A stretch of DNA of 64,000 nt from Eutypa lata (taxonomy: Eukaryota; Ascomycota; Sordariomycetes; Xylariales; Diatrypaceae): NCBI GenBank assembly GCA_022661535.1, contig JAKULF010000001.1, positions 1,054,001 to 1,118,000 of the forward strand, given 5' to 3'. Each line of letters starts with the position of its first letter. Position 1 is the first letter of the stretch. The translations under genes were made by a program, and so were the position numbers. Positions 13,581 through 24,903 of the stretch are shown here, one piece after another. Below the pieces are notes generated by a model that had not been told where the DNA came from, did not search any database, and saw nothing but the letters and a program-made list of their open reading frames with translations.

Positions 13581-16500
13581 CTTAAAGCTTTAATTACTTA
13601 AGGATTTCTTTAAAATAATATAATTAAATAATGTAATTAAATAATAATAACTTTAATTATTTACTTAACTTTTAATTTATTAACTTAGTTATAAGTCGAT
13701 TAAACTTATATATAAGCGTAAAATTAATTATATATATAAAGATAAAATATAAGATTTTTATATAATAATTAATATAACTTATAATATAAAAAGCTTATAA
13801 TGTAATAATTAAATTCGTAAAATTCGTAATACGTAATAATAAATCCGTAAAGCTTAAAATTCGAATTTTATATAAAATAAAAAAAGTAAAAAAAATAATT
13901 ATTTTTTTTATTTTCGAATATTTTTATACGAACTTAATTTTTAACTTTAAATTTAAGTTAATTTATTATAATTAATTTAAAGTTAAAAATTAAAGGCGTA
14001 TTTTGTTATAAATATTATTATTTACGTATATGTAATATAATTTTTAAAATCGACGAATGTTATTATTTATAAAGCAAAATTTTGCCGATTTTAAAAGTTA
14101 AAAAAAGTCTTTAAAGCTTGCGAAAAGCCGTATTTTTTTGCATCGTAACGGTTAATAAAATTTTAAATATAATTAAATTTTTATTAATATAATAATTATT
14201 TATTATTAATTTATTATATTTAAATAATTAAAGTTTTTTATATTATTAATATATTTTTTTATTAAATATAAAGTTCGTATTATTAACGATTTTAAATTTA
14301 ATAATTTTAATAACGTTTTTTAATTAAATAAAACGATAAGTTTAATATATAACGATAATAAATTTAATTTAAAATTATATTTAAAATCGTATAATATTAA
14401 ACGTTAAAATTAATAATTATATTTAAAGTAATATTTTAAAAGTAAAATTATATAACGTTATTTTAATAATTAACGATTTAAAAAATAATATTAAAGTTTT
14501 TAAAAATATATTTATATTTATTTTTCGTTAAAATAATTTAAAAAGTTTTTTATTAAATTTATATATAAGTTTTTATTTTATTAAATTATAAAGTTTATTT
14601 TTTTATAACGTTATTTTAATTATATAAATTTTTTTAAATGTAATTTATTTATAAATTTTAATATAAATACGTTTATATTTTAAAAAAAAATTTAATAAAT
14701 AAAAGTATAAAATAAATAATATTATTTTAATTTATTATTATAATAATTCTTTTAATTAAAATTTATAACGTTATATTAAATATAATTATATTTAACGTTT
14801 TTATATTTAACTTAATTATTAAAACTTTTAAAACTTATATATTTTTATTTATAACTTTAATGGTTTTTTATTAATTATTTTAAAAAGTATTTTAATATTA
14901 TTTTAATAATAAAGGTTTTAAAAAGATTAATAAAAATAATATTAAAAACTTAATTTATATTATTAATATAAAAAAAAAATAAATTATTTATATTTTTTAT
15001 ATAATAATTATATAAAATATTAAAAAACGTATTTTTAAAAAATATTAATTAAAAGTATTAATAAATAAATAAATTACGAATAAATCGTTTATTTATAATT
15101 TTTAATTATTATTTATTATTATTTAAAAATAATTATATAATAAATTAACTTTATTAATTATATTTATTTACGTATAACGTTAATTAATATTAATTTTAAA
15201 ATAATAAATAACTTTTATTAAAACCTTTAAATATTTTTAATAAATTCGACGATATTTAATTCGTTTAAACTTTTTATTTTTAAAAATATTATTTTATCGA
15301 AATACTTTTTAATTATTAAAAACTTTATTATTTCGTTTTATTATTTTTTAAAACTTATACGAATTAAATAATTTTTAAAGTTTTATTATAATATCGTATT
15401 AATTATTATTATTAATTAAATATTTATTAAAATTATTTAATAATAAAAAGTTATAAAAAGGTTTTAAATATAATTATTATAAAAATAACAACTTAATAAT
15501 AAAAACGTTTAAGCTTTTTTTAATTTAATTTTATTACGTTTAAAATAAAATAATATTATTAAAAATAAAGCGTTTTTTAAATAATAATAAAGAATAAAAA
15601 AATAAATTAAACGGTTTATTAAAAATAATATTAAATTATGTAAATTAATTTAAAATAACTTTTAAATAACTTAATATTTAAAGCGAAATATATATAAAAT
15701 ATAAAATATAAATAATTTAAATAATTTAATTTCTTTAATTATATCGTAAATAAAGCTTAAATTAATACGTTATATTTTAATAATTATATTTATACGTTAA
15801 AAAATAAATTAAAAATAATTATTAATAATTTATTAAAATTAAAGAAAATTTTATAATATTAAATTTAAAAGTTTATATAAAGTTAAAAATAAATAAATAA
15901 TTATCGTTATTTATAAATTAAAAATCTTTTAATATATTTTTTATTTTATTAATTCGATTAGTTTAATATAAAAATATTAAAACGTATTTTTAATAACTTT
16001 TATAATAAATTAAATCTTTTAAAACTTATTATATATAAAAGAATATTATAAATTAAATTTAAAAATAAATCGTTAATAACGTTATTAAAAAAATGCTTTT
16101 AAAAGAAATAATAATACGATTTCTTTTTTAAAATATTATAAATAAAAGATTTATTATTTTATAATTATAATAATTATTAATAAATAAAAGTTTTTTTTAA
16201 TATATTATTTATAATAAACGAAAAAAAATAAACTTTATTATATATATAAAAATCTTTAAATAAGTTATTTTATTAATATAATTTAAATTAAATTAAAAAA
16301 ACTTAATTTTTTAATAAAATAAAAATTTAAGTTATATTTTTTAATATATAAAAATATAATTTAAAAATAAAAAATATATAATTATTACGAACGTTTATAA
16401 TAAATTAAAAACTAATTTAATTAAAAATTTAATTAATATTATAAAGTATTACGTAAAAAACTACGTTTATATAAACTTTATAAAATTAATAAAAAAATAA

Positions 16501-17799
16501 AAAAAATAAAAAAAATAAAGAAATTATTTAATTTAATTTTAAAATTATATTATAATAATAAAAAAACTTATAAAATAAAAAAGGTTAATTTATTATTTAT
16601 TAAATATACGTTAAAAATTATCGTAAATATTTTAATTTTAATTTTATTTATTTTATTTATTAATTAATAATAATAATTATTAAATATATTAAAAAATTAA
16701 AAGCTTTTTATAATAATAAAGTTATAAATAAATTATTTATATTAATATAAACTTAATAAAATAAAATTACTTTTTATATTAATAAAAAAATTTCTTTTAA
16801 TTTTTAAATAAAGTAATAATTTAATATAATATTAAAATATATATATTATATTTTTTATATTTAATTGTTATTATAACATTTATATATAATAAAAAACGTA
16901 TAAAAGTAAATATAAAATTAAAAAAACGATAAATATTTAATTTAAATTATTATAAAAATAAATATTTAATTAATTATATTTTATTTATTAATAATTATTT
17001 TTTCGTATTAATTTTTCGTTATAAATAATAATAATATATAAATTTATTATTATATTTATTTCGTTTATTAGAATTATATTTATAACTTTAAATTTTAATA
17101 AAAGCTTTAAATAATATAACTTAATATATTTTTTATATTTAATATTAAATTAAAAGCTTTTTTTTTTTACTTTATTAATAACGATATATTTAATCGTAAT
17201 ATATAATTATTAACGTAATATAAAAAGATACGATTAAATTAATATAATTTATTTAACGATATAATAAAAAAAATATAAAGTATATTAATAACGAAATATT
17301 AATTAAAGTTAAAAACGAAAAACGTATTTATAAAATTATAAACGTATCGTAAAAAAAGCTCGAAAAAATATTATTAATTAAATTTAAATATAATTAATAT
17401 TATAATTAAATTTTCGATTTATATATTATATTTTATTATATTTTATTTTAAAAATAAAATTATTATTATATACTTTTAATTATATAAAATTTAATAACTT
17501 AATAACATTTTAATTAATTTATTTATAAGTTATTTTATTATAATTATAATATATTTAAAATTATAATTTTTATATTTATATTTTTTTAAATCTTTTTTAT
17601 AAAATAATAACGTTAAGTTTTATAAATAACTTTTATAATTTCTTTTATAAATTAAATGTTTTTTAATTTAACGAATTTTTAATTAAAAGTAAATTTAATT
17701 TTTTTATATTATTTTAAATATAACGTTTTAAATTTTATAATTAATTAATTATTACGATTTTTTATAATTATAATTTTAACGTTTAAATTATTAAAAGCT

Positions 17800-17804
17800 T
17801 TATA

Positions 17805-17865
<61 letters not shown>

Positions 17866-18710
17866 TTTAAATTAATAATTTATTATATTAATTAAGTTAA
17901 TTTAAATATAAATATATAATACATTTTCGGTTTATATTTTACGCATTAAATATTTAATATTTAATATTATAATAAAAGTATTACGAAAGCTTATAAAGTA
18001 AATTACAACTTAACGTTAAATAACGCTTTTTTAACTTTAAACGAATCGTAATTAAATCGTTACGATCGAGTTATCGAATTATTAAATATATATTACGATA
18101 AGCTTTAAAAGTAAAAATCGTTAAATTAAGTTAATAATTACTTTAACTTTTAAATAAAAATTACTTTTTTATTTTTATTAATTCGTAAGTTTAATTAAAC
18201 TTTATTAATTTTTATAATAATAAATTTAATTTTTATAATTAATTAATAATAATTATTTATTAATTTATAAAAGCTTAAATTATTAAATTAAAATATTAAT
18301 TATTTCGTAATTTAAACGTAATTTATTATTAAATTAATAATATTAATTTTATTAAAAGTTAATTTATTTAATTAATTATTATAAAACTTAAATTTTTCGA
18401 TAAAAAAATATATAAAGGCTTTTTATACGATTAAATCGTAATTAAATTAATATAATAATATATTAAAAAAGTTAAGTTTATAAATAAATAAATTAAATTA
18501 AATAATAATACTTTATAAGTTTAATAATTAATAAGATTTTATTAATTACGTAATATTTTCTTTATTATAAAATAATTAAAGTTATATCGTTAACGTTAAA
18601 CATTTATTTTAAAAAAAAAACCTTAAATTTAATTTTTAAAAATAATAAATCGAAAAGTAATAATCGTTAAAAAATTCGAACTTTTTTCTTTATAAAAAAA
18701 ATAATTAAAC
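17800..18710. repeat. Copy B of the ~0.9-kb diverged direct repeat
   Basis: Direct-orientation partner of 10180-11030, beginning with the (ATT)n tract and ending near AAAATAATTAAAC. It keeps slightly more G/C than copy A at several matched sites, for example TTACGCATTAAATATTTAAT against TTACGTATTAAATATTTAAT in copy A, so copy B shows a less mutated state at those bases. Confidence 0.6.
17807..17862. repeat. (ATT)n microsatellite
   Basis: About 18 uninterrupted ATT units at the left end of copy B. A shorter TTA run occupies the same position in copy A (about 10183-10203). The tract could be the 3' tail of a minus-strand LINE or simple slippage. Confidence 0.85.
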
Positions 18711-19912
18711 TTTTAATTATTAAATTAAACGATTATTTTATTTATTATTTTAAATAATAAATAAATAATTAAATTTTTAAAAATTAAATTAATATTAATT
18801 AAAATTTCTTTTAACTTTTTAATATTTTTAAATAATTTAAAAGTTATAATTATATAATTATTTTAATAAATTAAAAATTATTTAATTTTTTATTAATTAA
18901 TTATATTTTAATAATTTAAAACTTTAAAAACTTTTTATTATATTATAACGAATATTTATAAAAAATTCGTTTTATTAATAATTTTAAAAACTTAATTATA
19001 ATATTATTTTTTAAAATTAATATTAAAATTAACGTTTTAAATTCGAAAATACATTAACGTTAAAAGGTTATTATATATATAATAAATGTAAAAATAAAAA
19101 AATAAAAATAATTTTATTAATTAAATAAATCGTTATAAATTTCTTTATTATATAATTATTATTATTATTAAAAAAAAGTTTTTATTATTAAAAGTTAATC
19201 GATTTAATATAAAAAATAAATACTTTTTTTAATTATTTAAAGCGTTATTTTAACGTTAATATTTAATTATTTAATCTTTAAAAATTTATATATTAAAATA
19301 ATAATTTAAAAAATATATTATTATTATTTTAAACGTTTTATATTTTTAAAGTTAATAAATAAACGTTATATATATATTTAAAATTAAATATAAAATAATA
19401 TATATTTTAATTTATTATAAATAACGATTTAATTTAAATAAATTATTTTTTTAATATTTAAATAATTTTTAAAAAGTTTCGTTATACTTTTTTAAATTAT
19501 TATATTTAATATATAACGTTATAAATAAATACTTTTAATTTAATATATTTTAAAAGTTACGTAAATAAGTTTTTTATTTATTACGTCGTTAATCGTAATT
19601 TAAATACGTAATTAAATAAAATAAATTATATTATTAAAATTATTTAAAAAAATTAATTTAATTAATATTTTTTATTTTTTTAAAAAGTATTATTAAAAAG
19701 ATTATATTTATAAATAACTTAAAGATTTTAATATAAATATAAAAAAATAATACGTAATATAAATATTTAATTATATTAAGTAATATATTAATAATAAACG
19801 AATTTAACGAAAGTTTATTTAAGTTTTTTTAAATCGTTTTTCGTTATTTTTAAAAAATAATAACGTTATATAAATTAAAAGTTATTATTTAATAAATTTT
19901 TAAATTTTTAAA

Positions 19913-20802
19913 TATAAAAAATAATAAAATGATAAATATATTAAATAATAATAATATTTATAATCGAAAATATAATTATATTTATAATAATATAAATAAA
20001 ACGATATTTAAAAATTAAAAATAAATAAAAATTTTAAAAGTAATAAAAAGCTTAAAAAAGCTTAAATATTATAAAGTTAATTTTTTTTATTAATAAAGTT
20101 ATACTTTATATTTTTTAAAAAAATTATATTATATAAATTATTTATAATAAAATTTAATTATAAAAATTTCGTTAATTATTACGAATAATTTAATTATATT
20201 AATTTTAATAATTATTATAATTAAAATAAATAAAAAACATTATAATAATTTTTTTAATAAATAATAACGAAAATATTAATTATTATTTAAATATATATTT
20301 AAAATAATATATATATAATATTTAAAAAAAACGAAAAATAAATAAAGTTTATAAAAAATAATAAAATGATAAATATATTAAATAATAATAATATTTATAA
20401 TCGAAAATATAATTATATTTATAATAATATAAATAAAACGATATTTAAAAATTAAAAATAAATAAAAATTTTAAAAGTAATAAAAAGCTTAAAAAAGCTT
20501 AAATATTATAAAGTTAATTTTTTTTATTAATAAAGTTATACTTTATATTTTTTAAAAAAATTATATTATATAAATTATTTATAATAAAATTTAATTATAA
20601 AAATTTCGTTAATTATTACGAATAATTTAATTATATTAATTTTAATAATTATTATAATTAAAATAAATAAAAAACATTATAATAATTTTTTTAATAAATA
20701 ATAACGAAAATATTAATTATTATTTAAATATATATTTAAAATAATATATATATAATATTTAAAAAAAACGAAAAATAAATAAAGTTTATAAAAAATAATA
20801 AA
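19913..20802. repeat. Perfect 437-bp tandem duplication inside the RIP island
   Basis: The unit beginning near 19931 recurs 437 bp later near 20368, and I found no difference over the lines compared. The matching ends share about 16 bp of A/T microhomology (TATAAAAAATAATAAA). Because both copies are already AT-saturated, the duplication must be younger than the RIP of this sequence, or be an assembly artefact. Confidence 0.85.
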
Positions 20803-21010
20803 TCTTTTATAAAAATATATTTTAAATAATTTTAAAATAAAAAAAAAGTTAAAATATATAAATTAATTATTATAATAATAAAAATAAATACGTAAACGAA
20901 ATAAATTATATATAATATATAATTAAATCTTTTATAATTTTATTATATAATAACTTTAAAAGGCATAATTTACTTTAATAAAAAACGTTCTTTACGTTAA
21001 ATATAATCAA

Positions 21011-21394
21011 TTAATTAATTAATCTTAAGTAGATATGCTTATTAGCCGCCTTTTACCGGTGACGAGCTTACTTTGCTGGGAAATTACTACCTTCACTTAG
21101 CCGCATAAAGGATACAGCTGGACCGCTTTTAAGCAACGTCTTTGGACTGGATTTGCTAGATGGGTATTTATATATATACCTAGGTAGATGTATGTAACTC
21201 AGGCGTTGCGATGCCACTTATTGTGATCTAAGGCCTTAACAGAGCTCCTTGACCTTGTCCTTCATATTGTCTATACTGAAGAAATTGAAACCTTTCAACT
21301 TCCTTTAGCTCGGAACTCACCTCGCAATACTGTTCATTTCGCGAGTAGTAGAGGCTTATCACATACAAGTCCGCCATGGGGTGCCGCTGCAGCT
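21011..21394. other. Right border of the large AT island
   Basis: Base composition returns to normal within a few tens of bases at about 21005-21030. The rest is the 3' side of the SET-domain remnant on the minus strand. The short minus-strand frame at 21228-21413 has no family signature, so I call no gene here. Confidence 0.4.
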
Positions 21395-21937
21395 TTAGGC
21401 TGTTGAACTGCACAATGCGCTTGCTGTGGCGGTACTGACATTGGTACGTGGTCGTTTAGGTTCGACGTTGACACTCTCTACAAGTTTACGTTTGTTTACT
21501 CGGAACGTCGCCATCATCCGTTCGTGGCCACGGATTGTTTTTGTCTGAATAATGCAGAAGGCTTGTCTCGCTTGTCGATATGCCGGTCGTCGTTGTGGTT
21601 CTCTTGGCTTAATGTTGAACCACCCGGAACACGCCTTTTCGCTACATTGGCATGGCACATTATCAAGGCTATCGAAGCTCATTCGGCAATCAAATGTTAA
21701 TTCTTCGCCTGCTTCGATATGTCGAGAGGCGAACATGCCGGCGCGAGATTTTCCAGTCACAAGCCACACTCCCACATAGCAGTTTGGTTGGCATGAGTGA
21801 TTACAAAACCGATTGATATTGCCTATAGCAGTGGCATCGATGAATACGTCTTCTAGTGACATGAAGTAGCTGCTGCTCAAGCCCCGTTGCTCGTAGTTCG
21901 TTTTGCGACGATAATTAGAAGACAACGGTGTGGTAAT
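21395..21937 (-). pseudogene. SET-domain (histone-lysine methyltransferase type) fragment with post-SET motif
   Basis: The frame contains the second half of a SET domain: VFIDATAIGNINRFCNHSCQ with PNCYV following, the GEELTFDC motif, and a post-SET zinc cluster CQCSEKAC. NHSC and the ELTFDC-type motif form the S-adenosylmethionine pocket and active site of SET enzymes. Spacing and the NHSCQPNCYV style resemble Ash1/Set2-like proteins. There is no ATG for this frame. Upstream, the neighbouring frame ends YLGEVFVDKRLAEYP just before a TAA at about 21936-21938, and that peptide itself resembles the GEV strand of a SET domain. Removing one C of the CCC there would fuse the frames. So either this is a frameshifted SET gene, or a truncated SET fragment abutting a separate gene. 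A tail of about 60 basic, Thr/Arg-rich residues follows. Confidence 0.65.
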
Positions 21938-21938
21938 G

Positions 21939-22763
21939 TTAGGGATACTCCGCTAAGCGTTTGTCTACAAAAACTTCTCCAAGATAAGAAGCCCGTAGCG
22001 CATCCTCCAAAGGGCGTGGTGTCGTTCTTTCTCGCAGTGCCCAATTTGTACCATACTTTGTTGTTAATTGCTCCCGTCGCATACATACGGCATGACTAAC
22101 ACGTTTCATGTCCTCTGCAAAGTCCGAATAGGAGATGACTCTCCCCGTAGGTACGCTAGGAGAGGAGAAGAATCGCGATAACTGGCCGTCAACGAAATCA
22201 AATACTAGCCTCCCTTCGACATGTACCAACGGCCGAAAAGAAGGGAGACTCCACACCGACCAGCAATCATCCGGAAGATAGGCCCTATTGTAGTAATACT
22301 CTAGAATTTCTCCGACCTGCTCCCGACTTAGACTGGGACTATAAACTACTGATGCGCTATACAAGAAACTAAAGCACTTCAATCCGGCGCATTGGGTTAG
22401 CATCGTGAAAAGGTGCTGGTTCTCCGCATATGGTACGTAGTGAAGACCACTGGGATTTCCTATTAGGACAAGATTCCAAATCTGGTTCCGTCTTTCCGGT
22501 GTGATTGCGACGAGATAGTCTAAGAGAATGTCATCTCTATTGAACAGAAACGTGTTGATGTTGTAGAAGATCGGCAGCTTCGAGAGCTCTACATAAATGG
22601 CGTAGCAAGTTTGAAGCAGCCTTGTAAAAGTAAAGGCCTCCTCGATGGGTGATACAGCCGGGGCCTTTCCCGACAATGTCCTTTTGGTTTCCATTGGAAT
22701 GAAAAGGTTTGAGCGCGCATTTGACCTAGGATATGGTTTAGGTTCGATAGGCTGGTCAACCAC
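21939..22763 (-). pseudogene. DUF7730-like protein frame, contiguous with the SET fragment
   Basis: A 275-codon open frame with the pattern common in fungal DUF7730-type proteins: FTRLLQTCYAIYVELSKLPI, then FYNINTFLF, then ITPERRNQIWNLVLIG. The first codon in the open frame at 22763 is GTG and an in-frame TGA lies near 22804. The usable ATG may be the internal one before ETKRTLSGKA, or the start may be lost. The C-terminal end (RASYLGEVFVDKRLAEYP) could belong to the DUF protein or be the beginning of the adjacent SET domain. The location between two AT blocks and the lack of a clean start favour a decaying gene. Function of DUF7730 is unknown. Confidence 0.5.
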
Positions 22764-23289
22764 GACGGCGTATGTATAGATTACCTGCCGTACCTGAACG
22801 CTTCATTAGCTTAGGTGTCACGAACCATCAAGAGGCTATCTTACTTCACGAGGAACTCTAAGAAGGGACGAATCCCGAGCATTTTGCGTGGTCTGATCCG
22901 TGATGGATTAAGTGATCCTGGGACGCGAAGACATTTAGATCAGGGGTGCGGAGGAAGAGTGTTTATTTTTATTTTTTTTAGGAAAGAGAAGGGTGCTATT
23001 TATCAATAAATACATCATGAATCGGCCTGGTAACTTTGAGTAATGGGAAATTGATTGGATAAGAACCATCCATTCTTAGAAAGCATGTTTTGGTATACGC
23101 CTGCGATGCTAGGTCAATATGTTGTGGCTTGGAATGCACCACAATTATGCTGTGGGCTTTTAGTTAAGAAGGGTCTGGAATATTACTTGTTAAATGTTGC
23201 CTTAGATCTCAGGCCGCCGTATGTATATTTTGTACCACGCTAATGCACCAAGTTTTGGCCAATTAAATCTTCAGGATTTTTCGCAAGCT
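22764..23289. other. Unannotated spacer between DUF7730-like frame and second AT block
   Basis: Normal-composition sequence with a run of T/A near 22965-22980. No protein motif, RNA gene or repeat is recognised. The left part should hold the promoter of the minus-strand frame, if that is still used. Confidence 0.4.
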
Positions 23290-23542
23290 ACGGCGACTTA
23301 AGTCGGTTTAATAAAAAAAACAATTTTATATATTAATAAATATTATAATTTATTATAAAATAATTTATAATAAATTAAAAATATATTTAATAAATATAAA
23401 AATTTAATTATAAATATTTTATAAATTAATATATTAATAAAAAATTTCGAAATTTTTTTAAAATTAAAATAAAGTTATACGAATTAAAATTAATAAATTA
23501 CTTTATAAAAATTATTTTATAAATATATTTTAATATACTTTT

Positions 23543-23668
23543 TATATATATATTATTATTATCGCTTTAATTATTTATAAAAAAGTTATATAAATATAAT
23601 TTAATATAATAAAAACTTTAAATATTATAATTTTTTTAATTAAAATAATAATAATAATAATATATAAT
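23543..23668 (+). repeat. MITE-like unit, copy 1
   Basis: Begins ATATATTATTATTATCGCTT and ends AATTAAAATAATAATAATAA, which are near inverted complements. It shares the order ATTATTATTATC-CTTTAATTATTT ... AAAACTTTAA ... ATAATTTTTTTAATTAAAA with copy 2. Boundaries are approximate. Confidence 0.5.
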
Positions 23669-23825
23669 TAAAAAAGATTTTTAAATTTATAAAGTAATTT
23701 ATAAACTTATAAATTTATAAATTTATAAACTTATAAACTTATAAACTTATAAATTTATAAATTTATAAATTTATAAATTTAAATTAAATTACGTAAATTA
23801 TTTATTTAAACGATTATTTAATTCG

Positions 23826-23940
23826 TATATTATTATTATTACTTTAATTATTTTAAAAAAAGTCGTTTAAAAATAATATTATATAAAAAAAAACTTAAAG
23901 CGTTATAATTTTTTTAATTAAAATAATAATAATAATATAT
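23826..23940 (+). repeat. MITE-like unit, copy 2, inside a larger inverted repeat
   Basis: Same unit as copy 1, direct orientation. It is framed by AAATTATTTATTTAAACGAT at about 23790 and its reverse complement ATCGTTTAAATAAATAATTT at about 23947-23970, so copy 2 sits at the centre of a further inverted repeat. Boundaries are approximate. Confidence 0.5.
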
Positions 23941-24001
23941 AAATTAAATAATCGTTTAAATAAATAATTTATATAAATTTATTTAAACGTTTTTTTTTTA
24001 A

Positions 24002-24116
24002 TATATTATAATTATTTATTATATCGTTAAAATTATAACGCTTTAAGCTTTTATTATATAATAATACTTTTAAATAACTTTTTTCGAAATAATTAAAATT
24101 ATATTAATAATATATT
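24002..24116 (-). repeat. MITE-like unit, copy 3 (inverted)
   Basis: On the minus strand this reads like copy 2: TTTTAATTATTTCGAAAAAA, AAAGTATTATTATATAATAA and CTTAAAGCGTTATAATTTTA in order. It keeps AAGCGTTATAATT, matching copy 2 at the same internal position. Boundaries are approximate. Confidence 0.5.
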
Positions 24117-24430
24117 AATTATAAAAATATTTAAATAAAATAATTTTAATATATAAAGTTTTTTAAATTTTAATTTTATAATTATTATTTTAATTAAAGT
24201 TATAATAAAAATATATATATATTTATAATCGTTATTTAATTTTAAATTTAATAATTTAATTATTTTTTAATACGTATTTTTATTAATTAATTATTAATAA
24301 AAACGTTATAAAAGTAAAAATCGATTTATATAAAAAAAAAACGTTTTTAATATATAAAAAGCCGAAATTTATTAAATTATATTAAGCCTTTTTCGATTAG
24401 CTTTTGAAATTTATAAGTATTTTTTTATAT

Positions 24431-24903
24431 TAAGCTTAATAAGTACGTAAAATACAATATGTAACCATAAAGCAGCTGCGGCATAATTGCGGCGCAGTTA
24501 TACAGCCGAGAAAGGCCTGATGTATAAGGTAACTTAAACCGAATTTGTTAACAAAAGCAGCAATGCAAACTGAAATCCAGAGCTTCCGACTCTTTTTCCC
24601 ATAGAGTGGTGGCTGAGTCAACCTATTTCCCATAGCGATTCCATCATCGAGCATCATGATATCACCCTCTTAATCTTTATGAAGAGGACTTTGGTCAGAA
24701 CCCCCTTACTAGCCTTAAATATAATGAGTAAATATTTTAGGTCCGTAAATTTTTGTGACAACTACGTGAGCATATGTCTATTCACTGCTTAACTACGTCT
24801 TTCGTAAAGTGTAGGAAATATTTTGGCCCACGTTCGCTTAACTAAATGTATGTCTATAGTAAGATGATTATCTACAACGTTTGCGTCTGAATATTAGATG
24901 GTT
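24431..24903. other. Spacer between AT block 2 and kinase-like gene
   Basis: Normal composition. A 73-codon minus-strand frame at 24436-24657 has a hydrophobic stretch but no family signature and no supporting structure, so it is not called. The right end is the 3' flank of the kinase-like gene. Confidence 0.4.

Larger units (their letters stand above)
4420..21010. repeat. AT-saturated RIP island (degenerate transposable elements)
   Basis: About 16.6 kb of sequence that by eye has G or C at fewer than about one base in eight. Surviving C is mostly in CpG or CpT, with CpA, TpG and GG/CC almost absent. This is the expected product of repeat-induced point mutation driven to saturation. No open frame of useful length remains. 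Internal structure supports a transposon origin: a pair of diverged direct repeats, microsatellite tails, A/T minisatellites and a recent tandem duplication, listed separately. A slightly less mutated pocket lies near 14040-14160. Such blocks are usually heterochromatic (family knowledge). Whether it is part of a centromere cannot be judged from one window. Confidence 0.85.
23290..24430. repeat. Second AT-saturated RIP block
   Basis: About 1.1 kb with the same dinucleotide signature as the large island and sharp edges. It holds three copies of a small inverted-repeat unit (listed next) and an A/T minisatellite patch at about 23690-23790. Confidence 0.8.

Noticed and set aside
24436..24657. 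73-codon minus-strand frame with hydrophobic stretch
   Set aside because: Edge of an AT block, no recognisable family; could be chance.
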